Part shown: positions 17,156 through 25,432 of the stretch, piece by piece
Position numbering within the stretch: position 1 is the stretch's first letter
Layout of the letters: each line of letters begins with the position of its first letter
Assembly (NCBI GenBank): GCA_964630925.1
Contig: CAZVZK010000031.1
Coordinates: forward strand, 13,096-77,095
From: RGDT01 sp964630925
GTDB taxonomy: Bacteria; Planctomycetota; Planctomycetia; Gemmatales; Gemmataceae
Reading direction: 5' to 3'
DNA: 64,000 nt
Notes under the pieces: model-generated
Seen by the model: only the letters and a program-made list of their open reading frames with translations
Databases searched by the model: none
Told to the model about the DNA's origin: nothing
Position numbers and translations under genes: made by a program

Positions 17156-17515
17156 GTGCCGAAACTCACCGTCGATGGCGTCGGGGCGTTCGATGTCGCC
17201 GCCGACAAGCGTCTGGTGCTGGCCCTCACCGACGAGGCCGGCGTCGATCAACTGCACGCCTGCGGCGGCAACGCCCGCTGCACCACCTGCCGCGTCGAAT
17301 TCGTCGCCGGCGAGCCCGACGCCATGACCGTCGCCGAGAAGAACGTCCTCGCCGCCAAGGGCGTCACCGGCGTTCGCCTCTCCTGCCAGATCAAGTGCGA
17401 CCACGACATGACCGTCCGCGTCATCTCACGTCTGGCCGGCTCGGGCCGGCCCGACGCCGGCAAGCGGCCGACGGACGCCCTCGCCCCCGAGCCCGTCACC
17501 TGGACCACGAAGTAA
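17156..17515 (+). CDS. 2Fe-2S ferredoxin
   Basis: 119-residue plant-type ferredoxin for low-potential electron transfer. The cluster ligands are C36, C42 and C45 in ACGGNARCTTCRVEF and C77 in RLSCQIKCDHD, the standard C-x5-C-x2-C...C pattern of the adrenodoxin/plant family. A C-terminal extension of about 30 residues (GRPDAGKRPTDALAPEPV) is unstructured. The start is a GTG at 17156 with GGAGG about eight bases upstream. The beta-propeller gene follows after eight bases, so the two are probably co-transcribed; its redox partner is not evident. Confidence 0.9.
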   Translation: MPKLTVDGVGAFDVAADKRLVLALTDEAGVDQLHACGGNARCTTCRVEFVAGEPDAMTVAEKNVLAAKGVTGVRLSCQIKCDHDMTVRVISRLAGSGRPDAGKRPTDALAPEPVTWTTK

Positions 17516-17523
17516 CCCACACC

Positions 17524-18744
17524 ATGCAGCCGCTCCTGTTGCTCGCCCTTTTCGCCGCCGAAGACTGGACCGAGTTCCGCGGCCCCGGCGGCCAGGGCCA
17601 CTCCGACGCCAAGCGGGTGCCGACGAAGTGGTCCGCGACGGAGAACGTCGCCTGGAAGGCCGACATCCCCGGGCTGGGGTGGTCGTCGCCCGTTTTGGCC
17701 GGCGGGAAGGTGTACCTCACCACGGCCGTCAACAAGGGGGGCGACCTGTCGCTGCGCGCGCTTTGTCTGGACGCGGGCACCGGCAAGCCCGAGTGGGACG
17801 TGGAGGTCTTCACGAAGAAGGCCGACTACAAGCACAACAAGAACAGCCACGCCAGCCCCACGCCGATCGTCGCCGACGGCAGGCTCTACGTCCACTTCGG
17901 CCACCTCGGGACCGCCTGCCTCGACCTGAAGGGCAAGGCCGTCTGGAAGAACGAGAAGCTCGCGTGGTCCCCCGTCCACGGCACCGGCGGCTCGCCGGCC
18001 CTGGCCGACGGCCTGCTCGTCTTCAGCCGCGACGGCGCCAGCATCCGCGAGCTGGTGGCCCTCGACGCGAAGACCGGCGAGGTGAAGTGGCAGGAGAAGC
18101 GGACCGCGAAGACGGGCAACGCCTTCTCGTTCAGCACGCCGCTGGTCATCACCGTCGGCGGCGGGGCCGAGCCCGGTAAGAAGCTGGTCATCAGCCCGGC
18201 GAGCGACATGGTCGGGGCCTACGACCTGAAGATGGGCAAGGAGGTGTGGCGTGTCGGCTACACCGGATACTCGGTGATCCCGCGGCCCGTGTTCGCCAAC
18301 GGCCTGGTGTACGTCAGCACGAGCTACAACAACCCCAGCGCCTACGCGATCAGGCCGGACGGCAAGGGCGACGTGACGAAGACACACGTCGCCTGGACGC
18401 ACAAGAAGAACGCCCCGCACACGCCTTCGATGCTGGCCGTCGGGAACGAGCTGTACATGGTCTCGGATGCCGGCATGGCGTCGTGCGTGGACGCCAGGAC
18501 GGGCGAGGCGCACTGGACGAAGCGTCTGGGCGGCTCCGGCTACTCCGCGTCGCCGATCCTCGCCGACGGCAGGATCTACTTCCTGTCGGAGAACGGCATC
18601 GCGACGGTGATCAGGCCGGGCAAGGCGTACGACGAGGTGGCGAAGAACGAGCTGGGCGAGCGGACGCTGGCGTCGTTCGCCGTCGCCGACGGCGCCCTCT
18701 ACATCCGCACCAAGGAGCGGCTGTACAAGATCGGCAAGGAGTAA
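17524..18744 (+). CDS. PQQ-binding-like beta-propeller protein (BamB-like repeats)
   Basis: 406 residues, exported by a short N-terminal signal (MQPLLLLALFAAEDW). It is built of repeated blades with the W-x-x-x-x-x-G-x-x-Y/V pattern: SSPVLAGGKVYLTT, ASPTPIVADGRLYVHFG, GSPALADGLLVFSRDG, IPRPVFANGLVYVST, ASPILADGRIYFLSENG. This is the common planctomycete PQQ-like/outer membrane assembly factor BamB repeat protein, found in many copies per genome; most bind no PQQ. The opening EFRGPGGQGHSD is typical of this subgroup. No enzymatic residues stand out; it is likely a periplasmic scaffold or binding protein. Confidence 0.85.
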   Translation: MQPLLLLALFAAEDWTEFRGPGGQGHSDAKRVPTKWSATENVAWKADIPGLGWSSPVLAGGKVYLTTAVNKGGDLSLRALCLDAGTGKPEWDVEVFTKKADYKHNKNSHASPTPIVADGRLYVHFGHLGTACLDLKGKAVWKNEKLAWSPVHGTGGSPALADGLLVFSRDGASIRELVALDAKTGEVKWQEKRTAKTGNAFSFSTPLVITVGGGAEPGKKLVISPASDMVGAYDLKMGKEVWRVGYTGYSVIPRPVFANGLVYVSTSYNNPSAYAIRPDGKGDVTKTHVAWTHKKNAPHTPSMLAVGNELYMVSDAGMASCVDARTGEAHWTKRLGGSGYSASPILADGRIYFLSENGIATVIRPGKAYDEVAKNELGERTLASFAVADGALYIRTKERLYKIGKE

Positions 18745-18800
18745 GTGGCCAGCGGGGAGCCGTTAGCACCCAGGGAACCGTGAAAGGGGTCTCGGGGGGC

Positions 18801-18917
18801 GGCCTGGTTCAAGGGGGGGTAACAGGCCGGTGCCGTTTCTGTGCAAGTTGCTGTGCAGATCGGTCACACCCTCCCTCTGTGGGTGTTACCTCCTTCGCTC
18901 TGATCCTGAACCAGGCC
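18801..18917. repeat. 117-base inverted-repeat element downstream of the beta-propeller gene
   Basis: The outer arms GGCCTGGTTCA (18801-18811) and TGAACCAGGCC (18907-18917) are perfect complements. Inside them GGTAACA and TGTTACC form a second pair. The element occupies the intergenic space between convergent genes. It has no transposase and no obvious target duplication. It could be a structured terminator region or a small non-autonomous element. The remaining 250-base gap (18745-18996) shows nothing else. Confidence 0.45.
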
Positions 18918-18996
18918 CGGGCGGCATGCGGCCGTCGGCATGGTCGGTGACAGGAGGCGATGCCGCCCAACGGCGGGCGCCGGAATCCGGCGCGGG

Positions 18997-19950
18997 CTAG
19001 CGGCCGAACTTCAAGGAGTCGAGGATTTTGGAAAGCTCCGGCTCAAGCCGGGCGAAGGACGACGCCGAGGCGTAGGCGCGGGCGACGTGGACGGGGTCGT
19101 TCTGTCCGGCGTTGGGCTTCTTGAAGGCGCGGATGAGGAAGCGCCAGCGCAGCCCGCCGCGTTTGAGGTCCACCGTCCACTCCTGGCCGCGTTTGCCGTC
19201 GAGGACGCCGAGGCCGCGCTGGGGGCCCAGCTCGGTGGTGGGGCGGGAGCGGTTGTCGCGGCCGCGGCCGAAGGGGCGGAACTCCTCGACCTGCTGCTCG
19301 CGGTCGGGGATCAGCTCGTCGCTGAGTGTGGTGTACAGCTCCTCCCAGGGGCGGTTGCCCTGGCCGTCGATGCGTCCGAGGTCGGCGTAGGCCTTCTCGG
19401 GGAGGTAGGCGAGGACGAGGAGGCGGTCCTTCTGGAGGTCGCCGACGGCGGGGTCGCCGACGCGGCCACGGGTTGCCCTGGCCCAGTCTTTGGAGGGGCG
19501 GGTGAGGGAGCAGACGCCGTCGGAGGAGGGCAATTCCATCGGGCCGGCGGGGTCCACCTGACCGGCGAGGGCCTGGGAGCGTATCCAGCGGCCGACGGGG
19601 AGCCACGAGGGGCTGGCCCAGAGGAGGACGGTGAGGGCGGTGAGGGCGACGCCGGCGACGGCGGTGCCGAGGGCGAGGCGCGTGCCGCCGACGGCGTCCT
19701 TCTGACGGCGGATGGAGTAGAGGGCGAAGAAGGCGAGGAGTGCGGCGGCGGCGCTGCCGACGACGGTGAAGGCCCCGGGGAGGAGGAGGGCGGCGGCGGC
19801 GAGTGCGGCCCAGGAGGGGCGCGGGGAGGTGTTGGCGCGCGCGGGCGTGTGGACGGGGATGGAGCAGTCGGGGCAGGGGATGTCGCGTCCGGCGAAGGAC
19901 TCATCGACCTCGAAACGCGCCCCGCAGTCGCAGGTGAGGGCGATCGGCAT
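18997..19950 (-). CDS. Membrane protein with N-terminal zinc ribbon and DUF4190-like helices
   Basis: 317 residues. It begins LTCDCGARFEVDESFAGRDI then PCPDC, the planctomycete zinc ribbon in which CxC and CxxC hold zinc. Two hydrophobic hairpin helices follow (LAAAALLLPGAFTVVGSAAA and ALGTAVAGVALTALTVLL), then a C-terminal domain of about 190 residues (DGVCSLTRPSKDWARATRG ... LEPELSKILDSLKFGR) that resembles periplasmic PsbP/LpqN-like folds in layout only. The ATG at 19950 has AGGAGG eight bases ahead. Head-to-head with the caspase-like gene that also begins with a zinc ribbon, so the two may be co-regulated. Function unknown. Confidence 0.65.
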   Translation of the reverse strand: MPIALTCDCGARFEVDESFAGRDIPCPDCSIPVHTPARANTSPRPSWAALAAAALLLPGAFTVVGSAAAALLAFFALYSIRRQKDAVGGTRLALGTAVAGVALTALTVLLWASPSWLPVGRWIRSQALAGQVDPAGPMELPSSDGVCSLTRPSKDWARATRGRVGDPAVGDLQKDRLLVLAYLPEKAYADLGRIDGQGNRPWEELYTTLSDELIPDREQQVEEFRPFGRGRDNRSRPTTELGPQRGLGVLDGKRGQEWTVDLKRGGLRWRFLIRAFKKPNAGQNDPVHVARAYASASSFARLEPELSKILDSLKFGR

Positions 19951-20106
19951 GGGGTGGCCTCCTGAGGGTGTCAGGGGGCATTGTACCCGGCGGGGCGTCG
20001 GACGGCGCGAGTCGGCGCTGCGCCGGACGGGGTTTCGCGAGGGCCTGCCCGCAGAGCCGCACCCTGGGCTGGTGCCACGGCAGGCCGTCCCCTCTTCCGG
20101 AACTGT

Positions 20107-20137
20107 TTGACACCCCGAGGCGTCCGTCTGGTAGGAT
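20107..20137 (+). promoter_or_regulatory. Sigma-70-type promoter for the caspase-like gene
   Basis: TTGACA at 20107-20112 and TAGGAT at 20132-20137, spacer 19 bases (slightly long). The predicted start of transcription is near 20144, giving a 40-base leader with its Shine-Dalgarno (AGGAG, seven bases before the ATG at 20184). It is the best match to a canonical promoter in the window. Confidence 0.5.
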
Positions 20138-20183
20138 ATCCCCGATGAGTCTCTGACGGGTCGTGAGGCGGAGGAGACGCGAC

Positions 20184-22364
20184 ATGTCGCAACAGGTCGT
20201 TCAGGCGACGTGCCCTGGCTGCAAGTCGGTGCTGCGGCTGCCCGCGGAGTGGGCGGGCCGCGCGGTGCGCTGCAAGGGCTGCGGGGCATCCATGCAGGCC
20301 CGGCAGACGGCCCCCGCCGTGCCGCCGCCCCCGCCGTCGCCGTCGCGGCCCACCCCGCCGCCGCCTCCGCCGGCACGCCCGGTCCCGCCCCCGCCCCCCG
20401 CGGGCGGAAAGACCCCGCCGCCCCCGCCCGCGCCGCCCGCGGCGATCACGGCTCTGCCGCCGGTGCCGCCGCCCGTCGCCGCCCCCGTCGCGACGCCGGT
20501 CACCCCGAGGCAGAAGCCCGGCCAGGCGTTCGCCTTCGACGACCAGGACACCATCTCGGAAGGCCCCACACGCCCCATCCGCAAGCCGCGCCCGCAGGGC
20601 AGCGGCATGGGCACCTGGATCACGCTCGGCGTCCTGCTCCTGCTCCTCGCCGGCGGCGGCATCGCCGTGGCCCTCAACTGGGAGCGGATCAAGGCATTCG
20701 CCAGCGCGAAGCCGGGGGAGGGCGACGGGTCGAAGCCGGCGAAGGAGAAGAAGGAGAAGACGAAGGGCAAGTCCGGCGTCGGCACGGCGGGCTTCCCCCG
20801 GCGGGCGCTGGTCATCAGCGTCCACAACTACCTGTACATGAACCCCATCACCGCGGGGTCGCCCGGCACCAACGACACCTCCCGCCTCGTCAGCTCGCTG
20901 AACCGCGGCCTGAACATCCCGCTCACGCAGATCATCGAGCTGAGCGACCACCACGTCAAGACGCCGCGCCCGCCGCTGAAGGCCGTCATCGAGGAGATGG
21001 TCACCAACTTCCTGAAGACCACGCGCAAGCAGGACCGCGTCATCATTCTGTTCGCCGGGCACACGGCGGAGATCGAGGGCAAGGCGTATCTGATCCCCGT
21101 CGAGGGCGAGCGTGAGGCGGCCGACACCCTCATCCCGCTGACGTGGGTGCTGGACGCGATGGCGAAGACCGAGTGCCGGCAGAAGCTGTTCATCCTCGAT
21201 GGCCACCGCAGTAACAACGCGCAGGGCCAGGAGAGGCCGACCTCGGGCGAGATGACGGAGGCCTTCGAGAAGGCCATCTCCGCCCCGCCGGCGGGGGTGC
21301 AGGTGTGGGCGTCCTGCTCCAAGGGGCAGGTGTCCAACGAGTTCGATGACGCCCCGCTCGGGCTGTTCCTCGACAACTTCCGCCAGGCGCTGACCCCGGA
21401 CCCGGGCGACAAGGGGGCGCTGGAGGGCCGCATCCAGAAGCCCGAGGATCCGATCCCCGCCGAGGTGTTCCGCGACGCCGTCAACAAGCGCATCGACAAC
21501 GACGGCCACAAGGTCAAGCAGGCGTCGGCTGTGTACGGGAAGGAGCCGGCGTCCGGCGCGGACTATGACAAGGACGAGAAGGCGGCCGAACGGCCCGCGT
21601 TGCCAGCGGTGTCGGGCGCCAACGCGAGGGAGATCGCCGAGCTGCTGGCGGAGATCAGCCTGCCGTCGCTCAAGGGGGCGGAGGGCGCCGCGGCGGACCT
21701 GTCCGCGGGCAGCCTGCCGCCGTTCCCCGCCGACGTGATGAAGAAGTACGGCGGCTCGCTGCCGCTGGACCACCCGCTGCGGGCGGCGGTGCAGAAGGCG
21801 CGGGCGACGCTGTGGGCGATCTCGCGCTCCACGGTCCCCGCCGACCTCGCCAAGGATGTCGGCGCCGTGCGGGCGAAGCTGCGTGTCGATCTGAGCATCA
21901 TGCGCGAGCGGTACACGAAGCCGGCGGGCGGCGGCATGGCCGAGAACCAGTTCAAGGCGCGCTTCCTCGACCAGAGCAAGGAGGTGTCGCGCATCGTGGC
22001 CCGGCTGGAGGAGGACCTCGAGGAGCTGAAGGAGGCGGGGAAGATGAAGGACGACGCCCCGGCACGCTGGCAGGCGAACTACGACTACATCCTGGCCCGC
22101 TTCCAGGCCCAGCTCGCGTACCTGGAGGAGTACAACTCGCTGCTCGGGTCGATGCGCAAGGAGCTGCCGCCCATCGAGGCGATCCACCAGGGGTGGCGCG
22201 TCTCCAGCAAGGAGAAGGCCGGCGACCCGGCGGGCAAGAAGTACGACCGGGCGGCGCGGACGCTGTACGGCAAGATCGCGGAGGGCAACGCCAAGACGCC
22301 GTGGGAGGTCATCGCCAAGCGTGAGAAGTTGACGGCGCTCGGGCTGGAGTGGGCGGCGTATTGA
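20184..22364 (+). CDS. Caspase-fold (peptidase C14-like) membrane protein lacking the catalytic cysteine
   Basis: 726 residues. An N-terminal zinc ribbon (CPGCKSVLRLPAEWAG ... CKGCG) is followed by a proline-rich linker (about 45-110), one membrane helix (ITLGVLLLLLAGGGIAVAL, about 146-164) and a caspase-like p20 domain from about 205. The catalytic histidine is kept in IILFAGHTAEIEGKAYLIP (H293), but the cysteine position, normally in a D-x-C-x-S motif, reads LFILDGHRSNN with His341. It is therefore probably a pseudo-enzyme. The C-terminal 200 residues are helical and charged with no known domain. The ATG at 20184 has AGGAG at seven bases. A binding or regulatory role is inferred. Confidence 0.75.
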   Translation: MSQQVVQATCPGCKSVLRLPAEWAGRAVRCKGCGASMQARQTAPAVPPPPPSPSRPTPPPPPPARPVPPPPPAGGKTPPPPPAPPAAITALPPVPPPVAAPVATPVTPRQKPGQAFAFDDQDTISEGPTRPIRKPRPQGSGMGTWITLGVLLLLLAGGGIAVALNWERIKAFASAKPGEGDGSKPAKEKKEKTKGKSGVGTAGFPRRALVISVHNYLYMNPITAGSPGTNDTSRLVSSLNRGLNIPLTQIIELSDHHVKTPRPPLKAVIEEMVTNFLKTTRKQDRVIILFAGHTAEIEGKAYLIPVEGEREAADTLIPLTWVLDAMAKTECRQKLFILDGHRSNNAQGQERPTSGEMTEAFEKAISAPPAGVQVWASCSKGQVSNEFDDAPLGLFLDNFRQALTPDPGDKGALEGRIQKPEDPIPAEVFRDAVNKRIDNDGHKVKQASAVYGKEPASGADYDKDEKAAERPALPAVSGANAREIAELLAEISLPSLKGAEGAAADLSAGSLPPFPADVMKKYGGSLPLDHPLRAAVQKARATLWAISRSTVPADLAKDVGAVRAKLRVDLSIMRERYTKPAGGGMAENQFKARFLDQSKEVSRIVARLEEDLEELKEAGKMKDDAPARWQANYDYILARFQAQLAYLEEYNSLLGSMRKELPPIEAIHQGWRVSSKEKAGDPAGKKYDRAARTLYGKIAEGNAKTPWEVIAKREKLTALGLEWAAY

Positions 22365-22383
22365 GGACGAGGAGGGCAGCGCG

Positions 22384-23556
22384 GTGGGCGTCTACTTCGT
22401 CTTGCGCAGCCCCTACGACAGCCCCTCGGGCAAGAAGATCGCCCGCTACGACGACGCCGACCTCAACGCCTGGATCCGCCGCAACTGGGACTTCGGCCGC
22501 ACCCACCCAGCCGAGGCGGAGCGTATCCCCGACTTCGGGGCCCACGGCCACGGCGTCTCGGGCTTCGCGCTGTTCTTCCAGGCAGGCGAACACGAAGGCC
22601 CGCCGCCGCGCGACCCCGAGGAGCTGGAGGCGTTCCTCGTAGAGGCGATCTACGCCGAGGGGCCGATCCTGTGCCGGCCGCACGTGATCACCGTCCTGCA
22701 CGACGACGACGAGCTGGAGTTCGTCTATTAAATCTTCGACGATCACTTCCTCCGCAAGTACCCCGCGCGGGCGGAGCTCCTCCTGCACGACGACTGGCGC
22801 CTCCCGGACGGTGCAGCCGAATAGCCGTTCCGCCCGCGCGAGCCCGTCGGCGAGGCCGGCCCGGCGGGCAAGGGCAAGGGGGCGGTGTACTGGGCCTGTT
22901 CGGCGTTCGAGGACTCCTGCAACCTCTCCGACCCGCTGGGCGACGGCCTGCGTCTCAAGGGCGTGCGTCTGCCCGAGCTGGCCCGCCACCTGCCCCGGAC
23001 CGCCCCCTCCGAGTTGGCGTCCGACTACTGGCACTTGCTGCGGGCGTGTCTCTTCGCCCGAGGCGTGACCGCCGAGCCACTGGAGGAGCGCTTCCGCGAG
23101 GCGCTACTCGATGACCCCGACGACGAGGCGGCCTGGGCCGCCTACTCCGACTGGCTCCAGGAGCGCGGCCATGCGCCGGCGGGGCTGACGGTGTTGGAGA
23201 TGTCGCTGCGCTCGCTCGCCGACCTCGCCGACCCGCCGCATGAGGTGTGGGACGCCGTCCGTGTCGGCAGCGTGCGACAGGCCCACGCGGCGTTGATGCG
23301 GGTGATGGCAGCCCATCCGAGGGGCCGGCCGCCCGACCACGAGACGGCGAAGACGCTCGTCCGCGTCTCCGAGCACACGGCGGAATTCTGCTGGCACGTC
23401 GGGCGGATGTTCGGCGAGCGCGACCTGTACCACCAGTGGCTGTTCTTCGACGACCGGTGGGCCGCGGCCCACCCGGCGTTGGCGAACTCGATCCTGCGTT
23501 ACACACGGTGCTGGGACATGCTCTCGCCGGACGGGCCGAGTGACGAGGAGGGCTGA
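22384..23556 (+). pseudogene. Broken TIGR02996-type repeat-companion protein (two in-frame stops)
   Basis: One reading frame runs from the GTG at 22384 to the TGA at 23554 but is interrupted by TAA (22729-22731) and TAG (22822-22824). Codon bias and protein-like sequence continue across both stops: ELEFVY-stop-IFDDHFLRKYPARAELL and LPDGAAE-stop-PFRPREPVG. The intact product would be about 390 residues. The second half contains FREALLDDPDDEAAWAAYSD then WLQERG, the Gemmata-type TIGR02996 repeat-companion domain. Separate short genes (22384-22731 and from a GTG at 22885) could still be translated, but the shared frame argues for one decayed gene. The original function is unknown. Confidence 0.7.
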
Positions 23557-23576
23557 TTGTTCGGCGCGCCAGCCTG

Positions 23577-24329
23577 CTATTCCTCCTCAGCCTCGCCGCC
23601 GAGCGTCGCCATCGCGGCGAGTACCTTGGGGTCGATGTCAGGTCCGAACGAGCGATTGGAGGTATCCGCCATGAGGGCGTTCACCCTCCCCCGGTGGTGG
23701 TGAGATCCGAAAGAGCCAGCCAGGTTCGGGTAGGGTTCAGTTGGGTCGATGCCGCGCACGGTGGCCCGCCCGCCGGCGGCCCAGGGGCCAGGGGAGGCCG
23801 TTTCAAGGATGATGATGACGTTCGACGTGCCCCGCCTGAAGTCCTCGTAGTTCACGACACGGTCGTACCCGAAATACCCGGCGCGCGGCGACGATAGGGG
23901 CAGTGTTGCCGCGTCTCGGCCGAGGCCGGCCACTCCGACGTAACTCGACTGCGCGTGGCCGGCCTGCATGCCGTGGCCGGAAGCAGGACAGATGACATCC
24001 CGAAAGAGTGTCCCGGCGAGGGACACGTTCGTCGGAGCGTCTCAGGCCGCGTCCGTATCCGGCTTCGCCTGCTGCATGTGCCTCTTGTATTCGGCGATCC
24101 AGCTCAGCCGCTTCTCCGGTGGGAGTGTCGGATGCGGGATCGTCCCAGGCAGGCATCGGCCCCGCCCGCTGTCGTTGGCGTAGTGAGCGATGATGGGGGC
24201 CTTGTGGTAGAGGTTGAGCTGGCAGTACATGAGGTTCGCCACGCCCCAGCACTTCACGACGGCACAGAAAACGAGGCCGGCGGCCAGGAGGGCCGTTGCT
24301 GCGGCCACTACCAGATCAACCCGCTTCAT
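23577..24329 (-). pseudogene. DUF1559 paralogue inactivated by one nonsense codon
   Basis: Opens at an ATG at 24329 with GAGGAGG upstream and runs in a single frame to 23577, but codon 96 (24042-24044) is TGA. Alignment to the intact neighbour (24343-25146) places the stop exactly on a tryptophan: this copy reads DTDAA-stop-DAPTN, the neighbour DRAAAWDAPTN. Other blocks align too, such as PHPTLPPEKRLSW with PHPDLPPERRLSW, SSYVGVAGLGRDAATLP with TSYVGVAGVGPQAATLP, and the ends DPKVLAAMATLGGEAEEE and DPAILAAMATLGGKPDVE. The N-terminal prepilin-like helix has diverged (AAATALLAAGLVFCAVVKCW). Tandem duplication followed by decay is the simplest reading. Confidence 0.82.
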
Positions 24330-24342
24330 CGGCGCCTCCTCG

Positions 24343-25146
24343 TCACTCCACGTCCGGCTTGCCGCCCAGCGTCGCCATCGCGGCGAGGATGGCCGGGTCG
24401 ATGTCCTCGGTGATGACCCGCACCGAGCCGTCCGCCAGCACGCCGAGCGTCACCCCCTTGCGGCTGGACAGGAAGTAGCCCCGGAATGGCCCCGGATGGC
24501 GGCTCGCGAACGGGCCGCCGGCCTCGATGGGGTGCCCGTCCTCCGTCTCGATGCCCCGCACCGTGGCGAAGCCGCCTGCCGCGCGTGGACCGTTGGCGTG
24601 CGCCGTCTCGATGATCGCCAGAGTGTTCGCCGCCCCGCCGCGCAGGTCCTGCTTCTTCGTGGTGCGGTCGTATCCGAAGATGCCGGCCTGCGGCGAGGTG
24701 ATGGGCAGGGTCGCGGCCTGCGGCCCGACCCCTGCCACGCCGACGTAGCTCGTCAGGTCGTGGTCGCCTTCGACGCCCGTCCCGGCCAGGCTGCAATGGG
24801 TGAACACCGGCCGAAAGCAGGCGATCGCCCGGTTCGTCGGGGCATCCCAGGCGGCGGCCCGGTCAGGCAGGACCTTGCTGGCGTGGATGTACGGATCGAG
24901 CTCCACCAGCCAGCTCAGCCTTCGCTCCGGCGGCAGATCCGGGTGTGGAACGGCCGCTGGCGGGTAGTGGCCGTGCGCCTCGTGGTAGTTCTCCAGCGCG
25001 ATGGCGAGTAGCTTGAGGTTGTTCTGGCAAGACATGCGTGCGGCGGCCTCGCGGACCTTCAGCACCGCAGGAAGCAGCACCCCGATCATGACGGCGAGGA
25101 GTGCCACCACGACAAGATGATCAACCTGATGGCCCGGCCTCGGCAC
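24343..25146 (-). CDS. DUF1559 family protein (prepilin-like)
   Basis: 267 residues of the DUF1559 family, type II secretion pseudopilin-like proteins hugely expanded in planctomycetes. The hydrophobic N-terminal helix and signature are VVVALLAVMIGVLLPAVLKV then REAAARMSCQNNLKLLAIAL, followed by the SYVGVAGVG block. The usual G-FTLIE prepilin cleavage site is not recognisable here (PRPGHQVDHLVVVAL), so processing may be lost. The start is a GTG at 25146 with GGAGG six bases upstream. It is followed 13 bases later by its decayed tandem copy. The end DIDPAILAAMATLGGKPD is typical of the subgroup. Confidence 0.85.
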   Translation of the reverse strand: MPRPGHQVDHLVVVALLAVMIGVLLPAVLKVREAAARMSCQNNLKLLAIALENYHEAHGHYPPAAVPHPDLPPERRLSWLVELDPYIHASKVLPDRAAAWDAPTNRAIACFRPVFTHCSLAGTGVEGDHDLTSYVGVAGVGPQAATLPITSPQAGIFGYDRTTKKQDLRGGAANTLAIIETAHANGPRAAGGFATVRGIETEDGHPIEAGGPFASRHPGPFRGYFLSSRKGVTLGVLADGSVRVITEDIDPAILAAMATLGGKPDVE

Positions 25147-25163
25147 GCTCCACCTCCCTCCCC

Positions 25164-25169
25164 ATCCTA
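25164..25169 (-). promoter_or_regulatory. Possible -10 element (TAGGAT) for the DUF1559 pair
   Basis: TAGGAT in the context GGGGTAGGAT, 18 bases upstream of the GTG at 25146. It matches the element ahead of the gene at 3139. The spacing to the start codon is short, giving a leader of only about ten bases, which weakens the case. No -35 is visible. Confidence 0.25.
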
Positions 25170-25214
25170 CCCCGCCAGATCCCGCCCTGTCCACCGCCGG
25201 CCCGCCTCCCGACA

Positions 25215-25432
25215 ATGGTGGACGAAGCTCGCCAAGGGGGCGCCCGCTTCTCGAAGCCGCTGGCCGACGGCTGGCGCCTGTGGACGCGCGACACCCTCCC
25301 CATCCGCCCGACGAAGATGACGCCCGAAGTCCACTGGGTGCGTGTGCTGCTCCTGCCGTACTGGCCCCCGGCGTCGCCTACCTCGACAACGTCCGCCTGA
25401 CCGAGCAACCCGACGAAGAGGAGAAGCCGTGA
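25215..25432 (+). pseudogene. Frameshifted C-terminal remnant upstream of the DinB-like gene
   Basis: The frame from 25215 encodes coding-like sequence (FSKPLADGWRLWTRDTLPIR then PTKMTPEVHWVRVLLLPYWP). Near 25361-25372 the natural continuation GVAYLDNVRLTEQPDEEEKP switches frame by one base, as if one G were missing in the run CCCCCGGCG. The original product, perhaps the end of a secreted or carbohydrate-binding protein (the GVAYLDNVRL ending is typical of such domains), is not identifiable. Its TGA still overlaps the DinB-like GTG by four bases, so the old operon geometry is preserved. An assembly error of one base could also explain it. Confidence 0.5.

Noticed and set aside
18801..18917. 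Insertion sequence
   Set aside because: Terminal arms are short, there is no transposase frame and no target-site duplication.
24042..24044. TGA read as tryptophan, implying a changed genetic code
   Set aside because: Many intact genes in the window end in TGA, and TGG is used normally for tryptophan. A single nonsense mutation explains the site.
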